Of a stretch of 64,000 nucleotides of DNA, positions 17,198 through 27,383 are shown one piece after another. Source of the stretch: Caballeronia humi (GTDB lineage Bacteria; Pseudomonadota; Gammaproteobacteria; Burkholderiales; Burkholderiaceae); NCBI RefSeq assembly GCF_001544475.1, contig NZ_FCNW02000028.1, positions 24,329 through 88,328 on the forward strand, written 5' to 3'. Below the pieces are notes generated by a model. That model was not told the DNA's origin and did no database searches. It saw only the letters and a list, made by a program, of their open reading frames with translations. The first letter of the stretch is position 1. Every line of letters begins with the position of its first letter. The translations under genes were made by a program, and so were the position numbers.

Positions 17198-19272
17198 GGA
17201 GTCACTCCTTCCAAAAGCCTGCGCAACCCGTCTTCGTCGAGCACGGGGATGCCGAGATCCTCGGCCTTCGCGAGCTTGCTGCCCGCCTCCGCTCCCGCCA
17301 CGACGTAATCGGTCTTTTTCGATACCGACCCGGCCACCTTCGCCCCGGCCGCTTCCAGCATCTCCTTCGCTTCCTCACGCGACAGCGCCGGCAGCGTGCC
17401 GGTCAGTACGACCGTCTTGCCCGCCAGTACGCCCTGCGGCGCTTTCGGCGCCGGCGGGCCTTCGGGCCACTCCACCTTTGCACGCAATTGCTCGATCACC
17501 TGCTGGTTGTGCGCTTCGCTGAAGAAATTGTGAATCGATTCGGCAACCACCGGCCCGACGTCGTTCACTTCCAGCAATTCTTCGACCGTGGCCGCGAGGA
17601 TCGGGTCGAGCGAGCCGAAATGCTTCGCCAGATCCTTCGCCGTCGATTCGCCGACGTGCCGGATACCGAGCGCGTAAATGAAGCGCGCCAGCGTTGTTTT
17701 ACGGGCTTTTTCGAGCGAATCGAGCAGGTTTTGCGCGGATTTGTCGGCGAAACGGTCGAGTGCGGCGAGCGTCGAGAAGCCGAGGATGAAGAGATCAGCG
17801 GGCGTGCGCACGAGGTTCTGCTCAACCAGCTGGTCGATGATCTTTTCGCCCAGGCCGTCGATATCCAGCGCGCGACGCTGCGCAAAATGCCACAGCGCCT
17901 GCTTGCGTTGCGCGGGGCAAAAAAGGCCGCCAGTGCACCGCGCGATCGCTTCGTCCGGCAGACGTTCGATCTTCGAGCCGCAGACCGGGCACTCGGTCGG
18001 CATGACGAATTCGTGCGCGTCGTCGGGACGGCGGTCCAAGATCGCGCCGACCACTTCGGGAATCACGTCACCCGCGCGGCGAACGATCACCGTGTCGCCG
18101 ATGCGGATGTCCTTGCGGCGCACTTCATCCTCGTTGTGCAGCGTGGCGTTCGTGACCGTCGCCCCGCCGACGAAAATCGGCGCGAGCCGCGCGACCGGCG
18201 TAATCGCGCCCGTGCGGCCGACCTGGACGTCGATCGCGAGCAGTTGCGTGAGCGCTTCCTGCGCCGGAAACTTGTGCGCGAGCGCGAAGCGCGGCGCGCG
18301 CGAGACAAAGCCGAGCTTGTCCTGCTCGTCGCGCGGGTTGACCTTGTAGACGACGCCGTCGATGTCGTACGGCAAGCCGTCGCGTTTCTCGCCGGTTTTC
18401 GCGAAGAAGTCGAGCAGGCCTTGCGCCCCTTCGACCACGCCCCGTTCCGAATTCACCGGCAAGCCTAATTCGACGTACCAGTCGAGCAACGCGGAATGCG
18501 TCGGCGGCATTTCGGCGCCTTCGAGCACGCCGATGCCGTATGCGAAGAACGAGAGGGGCCGCTGCGCCGTCATCTTCGGATCGAGCTGGCGCAGGCTGCC
18601 CGCCGCCGCGTTACGCGGATTCGCGAACTCGCGATGCTCGGCCTCGCGCTGCCGCGCGTTCAGCCGCTCGAAATCGCGCTTGAACATCAGCGCTTCGCCG
18701 CGCACGTCGAGGCGCTTCGGCACATTCTTGCCCTTCAGCTTGAGCGGAATCGAGCGGATCGTGCGGACGTTGCCCGTCACGTCCTCGCCCGTCGCGCCGT
18801 CGCCGCGCGTGGCGGCCTGCACGAGGCGGCCGTCGTCGTAGCGCAGCGAGATCGCCAAACCGTCGAATTTCAGCTCGCACGCGTACTGCACCGGCGCGTG
18901 GCCGAGCGCGTCGGACACACGCTTGTCGAACGCGACGATGTCTTCCTCGGCAAAGCCGTTGTTGAGCGACAGCATCGGCACGTCGTGGACGACCGGCTCG
19001 AAGCCCGCCGCCACCTGGCCGCCGACGCGCTGCGTCGGCGAATCGGGTGTGATGAGCTCCGGCTGGTCGGCCTCGATCTGCTGGAGTTCCTTGAACAGCG
19101 TGTCGTATTCGGCGTCGGGTAAATCCGGCTGGTCGAGCACGTAGTACGCGTAGTTCGCGCGCTCCAGTTCCGAGCGCAGCCACGCGGCGCGCTCCGCCGG
19201 ACGCTCGGCGCTCGGCACCGGGGCGGCGGACTTCGACTTGGCGGCGGACTCGGCTTTCGTTTTTGCGGACAT
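17194..19272 (-). CDS. ligA: NAD-dependent DNA ligase LigA
   Basis: Replicative ligase sealing nicks with NAD+ as cofactor. The 692-residue product has the adenylation domain with the ELKFDG motif (nucleophilic Lys135), an OB fold, and a four-cysteine zinc finger (CPVCGSK then CTGGLFCPAQ). Helix-hairpin-helix repeats follow, and a C-terminal BRCT domain (about the last 80 residues, with TVVLTGTLPALSREEAKEML). I use the ATG at 19272; a TTG three codons upstream is also possible, and neither has a clear ribosome site. It is preceded by zipA and coupled to def. Confidence 0.96.
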   Translation of the reverse strand: MSAKTKAESAAKSKSAAPVPSAERPAERAAWLRSELERANYAYYVLDQPDLPDAEYDTLFKELQQIEADQPELITPDSPTQRVGGQVAAGFEPVVHDVPMLSLNNGFAEEDIVAFDKRVSDALGHAPVQYACELKFDGLAISLRYDDGRLVQAATRGDGATGEDVTGNVRTIRSIPLKLKGKNVPKRLDVRGEALMFKRDFERLNARQREAEHREFANPRNAAAGSLRQLDPKMTAQRPLSFFAYGIGVLEGAEMPPTHSALLDWYVELGLPVNSERGVVEGAQGLLDFFAKTGEKRDGLPYDIDGVVYKVNPRDEQDKLGFVSRAPRFALAHKFPAQEALTQLLAIDVQVGRTGAITPVARLAPIFVGGATVTNATLHNEDEVRRKDIRIGDTVIVRRAGDVIPEVVGAILDRRPDDAHEFVMPTECPVCGSKIERLPDEAIARCTGGLFCPAQRKQALWHFAQRRALDIDGLGEKIIDQLVEQNLVRTPADLFILGFSTLAALDRFADKSAQNLLDSLEKARKTTLARFIYALGIRHVGESTAKDLAKHFGSLDPILAATVEELLEVNDVGPVVAESIHNFFSEAHNQQVIEQLRAKVEWPEGPPAPKAPQGVLAGKTVVLTGTLPALSREEAKEMLEAAGAKVAGSVSKKTDYVVAGAEAGSKLAKAEDLGIPVLDEDGLRRLLEGVTP

Positions 19273-19462
19273 GCGTAGCAAGACGGAAATGGTTTGGACT
19301 AAGAGAAATCCGACCGTTCGATTGTCTCAGAAGATCGGTAAATCGTGGCATCGGCCAGATGGCCAGCGGCGTCGCAACCTGTGCGCCGCCGTGCGGACGC
19401 GCACAAAAAAACGCGCTCCGTGGAGCGCGATTCGTGTCGAAAGCGTCGCAGGCAGCGCAGGG

Positions 19463-20689
19463 TTACTGGCTGAACAACCGTCGCGTCGCGGGCGAACCCG
19501 CCGGAATGCCGGCCTGCTCCAGCTTTGCGTAGAGCGTCATCAACTGCTTTTCGATCGCGAGCAGCGCCGATTCGGGCAGCGGCCGGCGCTGGTCGTCGAC
19601 GACACGCGCGCCGATCCGCTCGGACAGTGACTTTGCGTAATCGCACATCAGGCGGAACGGCAGGATGTCTTCGTCGGCGACGGGCACGTCGAGCACCAGC
19701 GTGATCATCTGGCCGCCCTTGTACGTGAGGTCGTCGCGCAGGAAGTTGGTGTCGCCGAACTGGAGCATGAAGACCGGATTCTGCTTGGCGTCGAGCTTGA
19801 CGAAGCGCGTGCCGTCGCGCGAGAGCAGCAGGCCGTCCTGCGACGCCACCGCCTGCACGTAGTTCGCCGACCAAGGCGCGCCGTCGGAAAGGATGTTGAT
19901 CGACAGTTGCGCGTCGCACTGGGCGGCGAACGCGTCGAGTTCGCGCGCCATGCCGACGGTTTCCAGCATGTCGGGAAAATCAGGCGCGCCGTCGATGGCA
20001 TCGGCGAAACGCTGCACGCCCGTAACGAATTCCGAGAACTCCAGCTCGTTCAACGGCCCGCTACGGTTCGCCAGTTGCGCCGCCGCGCGCAATTCCGCAT
20101 AGCGCGCGCCGTTCTTGAGCAGTTCCCAAGTGGTCTCGCCTTCGGGCTGACCTTCGATGTTCACCGGCTTGCTGCCCGCGCGGCGCAGGCGCTGGGCGAG
20201 CGGCACGAGCTTGTCGCCGGCGATCGGCGCGTTGAGCCGAATCGGCACGACGCAATCGATACGGCGATCCACGAGCGCGGGCGGCGCCGATGAAATCGTC
20301 GTCGCGGCGGGGAGGATCGGCTCGTCGCGTTCGTCCTCGATTTGCGCTTCGCCGTTCGTCGACGTCGCCTCGGCTTGCAGGTCGACGGCCGTATCGGCCG
20401 GGGCGACGCCCGGCATCGGCGCGCCGCCAAAACTCGGTTCGAGGCGCGATTCGCTGTTCTCGCTGGTTTCGGCTTCGCCCATCGCGGGCTCGCGGCGCGT
20501 GGGCCGCACCGGCTCGATGAACGGATGCTCTTCGTCCGCATCCTGGCGCGCGAGCGTATCCGCGGCTTCGTCGGGCATCGGACGGGGCATCCTGCGGCGC
20601 ACCTTTGCGCTCTGCCATGCGTTGTAAACCACGACGCCGCCCACCACCACGGCACCGGCGCCGATCAAACCGAGTGTCAACTCGTCCAT
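19463..20689 (-). CDS. zipA: Cell division protein ZipA
   Basis: Inner-membrane divisome protein that tethers FtsZ and the Z-ring to the membrane. The 408-residue product has a single N-terminal membrane segment (residues 5-23, N-terminus outside), a long charged Pro/Glu/Ala-rich linker, and a C-terminal ZipA FtsZ-binding domain from about residue 265 to 390 (beta strands around QMITLVLDVPVADEDI and an MCDYAKSLSERI helix). The N-terminal segment and C-terminal domain make the assignment, as the linker is not conserved. It lies between smc and ligA, the usual betaproteobacterial order, 137 nt from smc. Confidence 0.88.
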   Translation of the reverse strand: MDELTLGLIGAGAVVVGGVVVYNAWQSAKVRRRMPRPMPDEAADTLARQDADEEHPFIEPVRPTRREPAMGEAETSENSESRLEPSFGGAPMPGVAPADTAVDLQAEATSTNGEAQIEDERDEPILPAATTISSAPPALVDRRIDCVVPIRLNAPIAGDKLVPLAQRLRRAGSKPVNIEGQPEGETTWELLKNGARYAELRAAAQLANRSGPLNELEFSEFVTGVQRFADAIDGAPDFPDMLETVGMARELDAFAAQCDAQLSINILSDGAPWSANYVQAVASQDGLLLSRDGTRFVKLDAKQNPVFMLQFGDTNFLRDDLTYKGGQMITLVLDVPVADEDILPFRLMCDYAKSLSERIGARVVDDQRRPLPESALLAIEKQLMTLYAKLEQAGIPAGSPATRRLFSQ

Positions 20690-20826
20690 GCACGCTCCAT
20701 CATTCTTTTGATTGCGATGCGCCGCGCGATCTGTCGCGCACGCCGTGTTCGGCGTGCGCAGACTCCGCGCCTGCGCGCTCGGGGCCGGATGTTCGATCCC
20801 GCCCCGTCCTGTTTCATAAAAACATG

Positions 20827-23800
20827 TCAGCCAGCATTCTGTGCGAATCCGGCTGCCGATTCCATGTCAACGGCAACGATCCGCGATACGCCCTGCTCCT
20901 GCATCGTCACGCCGATCAATTGCTGCGCCATCTCCATCGCGATCTTGTTGTGCGAGATGAAGAGGAACTGCGTCTTGGCGGACATGGCGCGCACGAGATT
21001 CGCGAAACGCTCGGTGTTGGCGTCGTCGAGCGGCGCGTCCACTTCGTCCAGCAGGCAGAACGGCGCGGGATTCAACTGGAACATCGCGAAGACGAGCGCG
21101 GTGGCCGTCAGCGCCTTTTCGCCGCCCGAGAGCAGGTGGATCGTCGAATTCTTCTTGCCGGGCGGTTGCGCCATCACCTGCACGCCGGCGTCGAGAATTT
21201 CGTCGCCGGTCATGATGAGTTTCGCCTGCCCGCCGCCGAAAAGGCGCGGGAAAAGCTCGCCGAAGTGGTGATTCACCTCGTCGAACGTGCCTTGCAGAAG
21301 CGCGCGCGTTTCCTGGTCGATCTTGTGGATCGCGTCTTCCAGCGTGTTGATTGCATGATTCAGGTCGGCCGATTGCGCGTCGAGGAAGTCCTTGCGCTCG
21401 CTCGCCGACGCCAGTTCTTCGAGCGCCGCCATGTTGACGGGGCCGAGCGCCGTGATCGCGTTGCTCAGGCGCGTGACCTCGCCCTGCAGATAAGACGGCT
21501 TCATGTCCGCCGTGAGCTTCGCCTGCAACTCGGCCTCATCGACGCCCACCGCCTGCAACTGCTCGACGAACTGCTCGCCGCTGATGCGCGCCGCCTGCTC
21601 TTTCAACTGCAAGTCGCCGATGCGCTCGCGCAAAGGCTGCAGCGAACGCTCGGCGGTCAGGCGCGCTTCGTCGGACTGACGCAGACGTGCCGTGAGATCG
21701 TCGAGTTCGATGCGCGCCGCGTGCAGCGCCTCTTCCTTGACCGCGCGGATTTCGAGCGCGTCCTGCAGACCGGTGTGCGCGGTCTGCTCGTTGATTGTTT
21801 CGAGCTCGGCGCGCGCGTCTTCCAGCGCCCCCGCGACGCGTTCGCTCTGGTCGTGCGCCGTCTCGATATTGCGTTTGAACTCGTCGATCTTGGCCGCGAG
21901 CCCGCGCACCGCGAAGCCCGCGTCGGAGGCCGCGCGTTCGAGATCGCGCGCTTCCTGGCGGGCGTTCGTAAGCGTTTCGTCGAGGGCTTCGAAGGCGAGC
22001 TGGTTGTCCTCGAAGCGCGCCTGCAATTCGGCGAGTTCGGCGTCGTGACGCTCGAAATTCGCCTCCGATTCCGCCCGCAGCGCGCGCTGTTCGTCGATCT
22101 GCGAGGTGATTTCCTCCAGTTCCTCGCGAATCTGCGTGCTGCGCTGCGTGTAGCGCTCGTGCGCCTGCGTGAGCTTCAGCACGTCGAGCTGCAAGGCGTG
22201 GACGCGCTGCGTCGCGCGCTCGGCGGCGGAACGCGCGTCCGACAACGCGTGCGATGCCGCCGTGTGCGCCGCCTCGGCGCGCACGGCGGCAGCTTTCGCT
22301 TCGTCGGCAAGGAGCGCCTGTGCGCGCACCTGAAGCGTCAGGTTCTCGATTTCCTGCTGGCGCGCGAGCATGCCGGCCTGCTCGGAATCGGCGGCGTAGA
22401 GCTGCACGCCGACGCGCGTCACCATGTGCCCCGCCTTCACCACGAACGCGCCGCCCTCCGGCAGTTGCATGCGCGACGCCAGCGCCTGAGCGATATCGTC
22501 CGCGACGAAGGTCGTGCCGAGCCAGTCGTTCAACACGGCGCGAATGCCCGGATCGTCGATGCGAACCAGAGACAGCAGCGAGCGCAAGCCCGCTGGCGTT
22601 TCGAGCAGCGGACGACCGGCTGGCGGCGGCGCGTAGAACGCGAGCTTGGCGGGCGGCGCATCGGTGGCGAATGCCTTCACCCAGTCGAGATTCGACACTT
22701 CCAGCGCCGCGATCCGCTCGCGCAGCGCGGCTTCTAGCGCCGTTTCCCAGCCCGCCTCGATATGCAGCTTCTTCCAGAGACGCGGCAGACCGCCAAGCTC
22801 GTGCTTGTCGAGCCACGGCTGAATCTTGCCTTCGGTCTGGACGTTTTCCTGAAGCTGCTTCAATGCCGCGAGCCGCGCTTCCAGTTGATGAATCTGCGCG
22901 CTTTCCGATTGCACGCGCTCCTGCGCCGAGCGGCGCTCGCCATCGAGACGCGGCAACGTGGACTGCGCATCGGCGAGACGCGTTTGGGCGTCGGCGAGAA
23001 TCTCTTCGTGTTCGGCGAGCTGCATGCGCAACTCTTCGAGCTGGGCCTCGTCAGGCGCGTCGAGACCGCCCGCTTCGCTCTTTAACCGTTCGTGGCGCTG
23101 CTGCAGTTGCTGCAACTGCTGATCGGCGTTGCGCTGGTGCGCCGCTTCCAGCTTGAGCGCCTGCTCCGTCTGAGCGATGCCGGCGCGTTCGTCGTTGAGC
23201 TTCGTCTGCGCGTCGCGAAAACGCGCTTCGAGCGCCGGCAGTTCGTCATGCTTCGCCGCCGCCGTTTCCTGCGCGACCGCCGCCTTTTCCTCGCCGATCG
23301 CCAGAGCTTCCTCTGCGTCGTCGATCTCAGCGCGCGCCCGCTCCGCCTGCATCTGCCACTGCTCGCGCTGGGCGCTGAGCGCGGCAATCTGTGCCTGCAC
23401 GCGATTGCGTGATTCGACGATGAAGCGGATCTCCGCCTCCAGCCGGCTCACCTCGGAATTGGCTTCGTAGAGTGCGCCCTGAGCGCCCTGCATCGCGTCG
23501 CTCGCGCTGTAATGCGCGACGCGCAGCGTCTCCAATTGTGCTTCGACTTCGCGCAGATGCGCCGTCTGCCGTTCGAGATCGACCTGCGCCTCGCGGATCG
23601 CGCGCTGCTGGCGCTCCGACTCGTTGCCCGCCTCGTTCTTGCGCAGAAGCCACAACAGACGCTGCTTTTCCTCGCCTTCGGCCTGCAACTGCTTGTACTT
23701 CGTCGCGACGACCGCCTGCGCTTCGAGCTTTTCGAGATTCGCGCTCAATTCGCGAACGATATCCTCGACGCGCGTCAGATTTTCCCGCGTGTCATGCAGA

Positions 23801-24348
23801 CGATTCTCGGTTTCGCGACGCCGTTCCTTGTACTTCGACACCCCCGCCGCTTCTTCGAGGAACACGCGCAACTCTTCCGGCTTCGCCTCGATGATCCGCG
23901 CGATCATGCCCTGCCCGATGATCGCGTAGGCGCGCGGGCCGAGACCCGTGCCGAGGAAGATGTCCTGGATGTCGCGGCGCCGGGCCGGCAGGTTGTTGAT
24001 GTAGTAGCTGGAGGTGCCGTCGCGCGTGAGCACGCGTTTCACGGCGATTTCGCCGTAGGTGCTCCACTGGCCGGCGGCGCGGCCGTCGGCGTTGTCGAAG
24101 ATCAGTTCGACGCTGGCGCGGCTGCCGGGCTTGCGCGCCGTCGAGCCGTTGAAGATCACGTCCTGCATCGATTCGCCGCGCAATTCGGAGGCGCGCGATT
24201 CGCCGAGCACCCAGCGCACGGCATCGATGATGTTGGACTTGCCACAGCCATTGGGCCCCACGACGCCGACCAGCTGGCCGGGGACCTGGAAATGCGTGGG
24301 ATCGACGAATGACTTGAAGCCAGCGAGTTTTATCGAGGTCAGACGCAC
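20827..24348 (-). CDS. smc: Chromosome segregation/condensation ATPase SMC
   Basis: ABC-type ATPase that compacts and organises the chromosome with ScpA and ScpB. The 1173-residue product has Walker A (GPNGCGKSN, residues about 32-40), long coiled-coil arms rich in Glu, Arg, Ala and Gln, a hinge near the middle, the second coiled coil, and a C-terminal head with the LLSGGEKALTA signature and Walker B (CLLDEVDAPLDDAN). The ORF runs 55 codons further upstream, but the family start is MRLTSIKLAGFKSF. This corresponds to the GTG at 24348, which I use. It leads the smc-zipA-ligA-def cluster. Confidence 0.95.
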   Translation of the reverse strand: MRLTSIKLAGFKSFVDPTHFQVPGQLVGVVGPNGCGKSNIIDAVRWVLGESRASELRGESMQDVIFNGSTARKPGSRASVELIFDNADGRAAGQWSTYGEIAVKRVLTRDGTSSYYINNLPARRRDIQDIFLGTGLGPRAYAIIGQGMIARIIEAKPEELRVFLEEAAGVSKYKERRRETENRLHDTRENLTRVEDIVRELSANLEKLEAQAVVATKYKQLQAEGEEKQRLLWLLRKNEAGNESERQQRAIREAQVDLERQTAHLREVEAQLETLRVAHYSASDAMQGAQGALYEANSEVSRLEAEIRFIVESRNRVQAQIAALSAQREQWQMQAERARAEIDDAEEALAIGEEKAAVAQETAAAKHDELPALEARFRDAQTKLNDERAGIAQTEQALKLEAAHQRNADQQLQQLQQRHERLKSEAGGLDAPDEAQLEELRMQLAEHEEILADAQTRLADAQSTLPRLDGERRSAQERVQSESAQIHQLEARLAALKQLQENVQTEGKIQPWLDKHELGGLPRLWKKLHIEAGWETALEAALRERIAALEVSNLDWVKAFATDAPPAKLAFYAPPPAGRPLLETPAGLRSLLSLVRIDDPGIRAVLNDWLGTTFVADDIAQALASRMQLPEGGAFVVKAGHMVTRVGVQLYAADSEQAGMLARQQEIENLTLQVRAQALLADEAKAAAVRAEAAHTAASHALSDARSAAERATQRVHALQLDVLKLTQAHERYTQRSTQIREELEEITSQIDEQRALRAESEANFERHDAELAELQARFEDNQLAFEALDETLTNARQEARDLERAASDAGFAVRGLAAKIDEFKRNIETAHDQSERVAGALEDARAELETINEQTAHTGLQDALEIRAVKEEALHAARIELDDLTARLRQSDEARLTAERSLQPLRERIGDLQLKEQAARISGEQFVEQLQAVGVDEAELQAKLTADMKPSYLQGEVTRLSNAITALGPVNMAALEELASASERKDFLDAQSADLNHAINTLEDAIHKIDQETRALLQGTFDEVNHHFGELFPRLFGGGQAKLIMTGDEILDAGVQVMAQPPGKKNSTIHLLSGGEKALTATALVFAMFQLNPAPFCLLDEVDAPLDDANTERFANLVRAMSAKTQFLFISHNKIAMEMAQQLIGVTMQEQGVSRIVAVDMESAAGFAQNAG

Positions 24349-24578
24349 GGCGATATCGCTGTTGGAAAAGAATGCTTGGGCGTATCTCTGATACGGGGCC
24401 GGCGGGACTGGCGCGCGCGGTTTCGATGTCTCGATGCATGCGCGGCTGGCCGTGTCGCCGGTCGAATCGCTCGGGCTTGCGCTGCGCTCGATATGCAATC
24501 GGCGCGCAATCAACGACTTAGGACCGCTTTGCGGATTTGTCCGATTGACTGGTCGGCGCGGCCCGGCGAGCGGTCACA

Positions 24579-24587
24579 ATCATACCA
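24579..24587 (-). promoter_or_regulatory. Candidate extended -10 promoter of smc
   Basis: On the minus strand TGGTATGAT fits the extended -10 form (TGN plus TATGAT) about 230 nt upstream of the smc GTG, overlapping the end of the upstream permease gene. No convincing -35 is visible. The intervening region (24349-24578) shows no other feature. Confidence 0.3.
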
Positions 24588-25578
24588 TCGCGCGTTGTGA
24601 TTTCTTTTTGGCTGAGGCGTCGCCGGAGGGCTCTTTTAGCGGGTCTGCCGGGTCGATCGGCTGCAGCGCTTCGAGTGGCCCGACCGGCGCGCGATCGCGA
24701 TGCACCCAGCTCGACAGCACGCACGCCACGACGATGCACGCACCGCCCGCCCACTCGCGCGGCCCCGGCACTTCACCCGCGAAGGCCCACGCCGAGAGCG
24801 CCGTCACGACGAGCTCGAACAGCATGATGATCGACGCGCGATTGGCCGGCACCTTCGCCAGACCGACCTGCACGAGCATGTTGTTCGACGCCAGCACGAC
24901 GCCCAGCCCGATCACGATGAACACGACCGTGCCCATCTGCGAGGCGGCGGGCGGCGTGGGCATCGCTTCGAACAAGGTGGCGAACGCCGCGACGATCGCC
25001 GCGCCGCCGAAGATCGTCGCGGTGCGCATTTCGGCCTTCATGTCGGGTAGCACGCGGCAAATCTTGACGATCAGCACGTTGCTCATCGCGAAACCCATGC
25101 CGGCCATCAAACCCGCCCATTCGGCCAGGTTCGCGGGCAGCGGCATGCCGAGTTCGGGCGACCAGAGCATCGTCATCGCGCCCGCCAGCGACAGGCCCGC
25201 GAGCGCGACGCCCGAGCGCGTGAGCCGCTCGTGCAGGATGAAGTGCGCGAAAACGGCGGTCCACGCCGGAGTCAGATAGAAGAGCAGCAGCACGCGCATC
25301 ACCTGCCCGTGAATCGCGCCCCACACGAAGCCGATGTTCGTCACGCCCGCCGCGAACGCGAGCGCGGCGAGCAGCCAGTGCCACGAGACCGTGCGGATCG
25401 CGTGGCGGCGCAGCGCGAGGACGAAGAGGCACGCGGCGGCGCTCGTCGTCGCGCTGGCTGCCGTGCCGGAGAGGCCGAGCGCGGCAAGCATGCGCATCGG
25501 ATACCAGATGACGCCCCACACCGACGCGCCGAGCATGATGGCGAGGGTCGGCAGGGTGTTTTTAAGGCGCTGGTTCAT
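24580..25578 (-). CDS. EamA/DMT-family permease
   Basis: Inner-membrane transporter of the drug/metabolite transporter superfamily (EamA type), probably exporting a small metabolite; the substrate cannot be told. The 332-residue product has about ten hydrophobic segments in two homologous halves of five, the usual EamA layout, and a hydrophilic C-terminal tail of about 35 residues ending in a Lys-rich stretch. The ATG is at 25578. It is oriented with smc but is probably a separate unit, since smc has a 231-nt upstream gap. A 9-bp inverted repeat lies just upstream of the start. Confidence 0.85.
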   Translation of the reverse strand: MNQRLKNTLPTLAIMLGASVWGVIWYPMRMLAALGLSGTAASATTSAAACLFVLALRRHAIRTVSWHWLLAALAFAAGVTNIGFVWGAIHGQVMRVLLLFYLTPAWTAVFAHFILHERLTRSGVALAGLSLAGAMTMLWSPELGMPLPANLAEWAGLMAGMGFAMSNVLIVKICRVLPDMKAEMRTATIFGGAAIVAAFATLFEAMPTPPAASQMGTVVFIVIGLGVVLASNNMLVQVGLAKVPANRASIIMLFELVVTALSAWAFAGEVPGPREWAGGACIVVACVLSSWVHRDRAPVGPLEALQPIDPADPLKEPSGDASAKKKSQRAMV

Positions 25579-26132
25579 TGCGATGCGCCTCGGCGTGTTT
25601 GGAAGCGCTGGTTTGCTGGCGGCAGGACGGCTGAACCAGCGCGGCGCTGCAGCATAAGCGGGTGGCGTTCGCCTGAAACCTCAAGGCCTGCAAGGCGCCG
25701 CTCAAAGTGACCCCCGCAGTGGAGCGCGCCACGCGATGCCATGCACGAGCCGAGCCAATCCACCCTGCGCCTCGAAACCGTCTCTATTTCACCGAGCCTC
25801 TGCGCCGCCCCCGGCGCGAAGCTTCTTTCTTCACATGACTGCATTCACCGCTCCGTCTTTCGTGCCATGCGCTTTCGCGCGCTTTGTCCGTCTGTCGCCG
25901 CGCCCGGCAGACCCTTCTGTGTCGCGCCTTTCCGCCGGAATGTCGTAATCCGTCGCTGTATAATCGAATGCTTCGTCGCCCACGCGCGACAGCGCTTTCC
26001 GACGTCCCGAGCCGCGGTCCGCCGCCGCCGATTGCCGTTTCCAGTCGCCGCGAACGTAGCGCGAGCGGTCCCGGTCAATCGCCAGGCAAGCCGTGCCAAG
26101 TCCCTCATTTGCCGTTGTCCCGACGACTCGCC
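25579..26132. other. Gap between the permease and dapC genes
   Basis: These 554 bases hold no convincing gene. Features seen are the inverted repeat GCGCTGGTT (25605-25613) and AACCAGCGC (25634-25642) just upstream of the permease start, and a perfect TATAAT hexamer at 25959-25964 on the plus strand, a plausible -10 for the dapC cluster although no good -35 is visible. An open frame continuous with dapC begins at 25884 but translates to a biased sequence. Confidence 0.5.
25605..25642. repeat. Inverted repeat upstream of the EamA permease
   Basis: Arms GCGCTGGTT and AACCAGCGC, 9 bp each with a 20-nt spacer, lie 27-64 nt before the permease ATG. Not followed by a T-run, so an operator is more likely than a terminator. 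Confidence 0.5.
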
Positions 26133-27353
26133 GTGAATCCACTTCTGCAGAAACTTCAGCCGTATCCGTTCGAAAAGCTGCGGGCGCTCTTCCAGGGCAT
26201 CGAACCGCGCGCCGGTTTGAAGCCGATCAGCTTCGGTATCGGCGAGCCGAAGCATCCGACGCCCCCGCTCGTGCGCGATGCCGTCGTGAACGCGCTCGGC
26301 GGCTTGTCATCGTATCCCGCGACGATTGGAAGCGAGCCGCTCCGGCAAGCCATCGCGACGTGGGTGAAGACGCGCTACCACCTTCCGGCGGTCGATGCCG
26401 CGACCGAAGTGCTGCCCGTTTCCGGCTCGCGCGAGGCGCTTTTCGCGCTGGCGCAAACGGTGATCGACAGCCGCTCGACCGACCCGGCTGAACCGCCGAT
26501 CGTACTCTGTCCGAACCCGTTCTACCAAATCTACGAAGGCGCGGCGCTGCTCGCAGGCGCCGAGCCGTACTTCGTGAACAGCGACCCGGCACGCAATTTC
26601 GCCTGCGACTATTCGGCCGTCCCCGACGCCATCTGGGCGCGCACGCAGTTGCTGTACGTCTGCTCGCCGGGCAATCCGACGGGCGCGGTCCTCACGCTCG
26701 ACGACTGGCGCGAGCTCTTCGCGCTGTCGGACAAGCACGGCTTCGTGATCGCCTCCGACGAGTGCTACTCCGAGATCTATTTCGACGAAGCGTCGCCTCC
26801 GCTCGGCGGCCTGGAAGCGGCGCACACGCTGGGGCGCGGTTTCGAGCGCCTCGTGATGCTTTCGAGCCTGTCGAAGCGATCGAACGTGCCGGGCATGCGC
26901 TCGGGCTTCGTCGCGGGCGATGCGTCGATTCTCAAAAAATTCCTGCTCTACCGCACGTATCATGGCGCGGCGCTCTCCACCGTGTTCCAGACGGCGAGCA
27001 TCGCCGCCTGGCAGGATGAAACGCACGTGCGCGACAACCGCGCGAAATATCTGCAAAAATTCACGACCGTCACGCCGATGCTCGCCGAAGTCCTCGACGT
27101 GCGCCTGCCCGACGCCGCGTTCTATTTGTGGGCGAACGTCGGGCGCACGGGCCTCACGGACACCGCGTTCGCCGCGCGTCTCTACGCCGACTATAATGTG
27201 ACGGTTCTGCCGGGCTCCTTTCTCGCGCGCACCGCGCACGGCACGAATCCCGGCGAGGGGTTCGTGCGCATCGCGCTCGTCGCCGACGTCGACGAATGCG
27301 TCGAGGGCGCCCGCCGCATCGTCGAGTTCTGTCGCCAGCTCGCGCAGCCGTAA
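26133..27353 (+). CDS. dapC: Succinyldiaminopimelate transaminase (DapC type)
   Basis: PLP-dependent class I/II aminotransferase making N-succinyl-LL-diaminopimelate in lysine and peptidoglycan precursor synthesis. The 406-residue product shows NPTGAV, DECYSEIY, and the SLSKRSNVPGMRSG segment whose Lys248 should hold PLP. I start at the GTG at 26133 (protein MNPLLQKLQPYPFEKL), since the upstream open frame to 25884 is Arg/Pro/Ser-rich and unlike the family. dapD begins 30 nt after the stop, and dapE follows, which fixes the function beyond a generic aminotransferase. Confidence 0.9.
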   Translation: MNPLLQKLQPYPFEKLRALFQGIEPRAGLKPISFGIGEPKHPTPPLVRDAVVNALGGLSSYPATIGSEPLRQAIATWVKTRYHLPAVDAATEVLPVSGSREALFALAQTVIDSRSTDPAEPPIVLCPNPFYQIYEGAALLAGAEPYFVNSDPARNFACDYSAVPDAIWARTQLLYVCSPGNPTGAVLTLDDWRELFALSDKHGFVIASDECYSEIYFDEASPPLGGLEAAHTLGRGFERLVMLSSLSKRSNVPGMRSGFVAGDASILKKFLLYRTYHGAALSTVFQTASIAAWQDETHVRDNRAKYLQKFTTVTPMLAEVLDVRLPDAAFYLWANVGRTGLTDTAFAARLYADYNVTVLPGSFLARTAHGTNPGEGFVRIALVADVDECVEGARRIVEFCRQLAQP

Positions 27354-27383
27354 CCTTCCACCTCCATCACCGATACCACCGAC

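Noticed and set aside
19273..19462. Extra gene between zipA and ligA.
   Set aside because: The 190-nt gap has no ribosome site or stable frame beyond shadows; it is treated as spacer.
20605..22737. A 710-residue open frame opposite smc.
   Set aside because: It is a shadow of SMC coiled-coil coding; the SMC heads and hinge are unmistakable on the minus strand.
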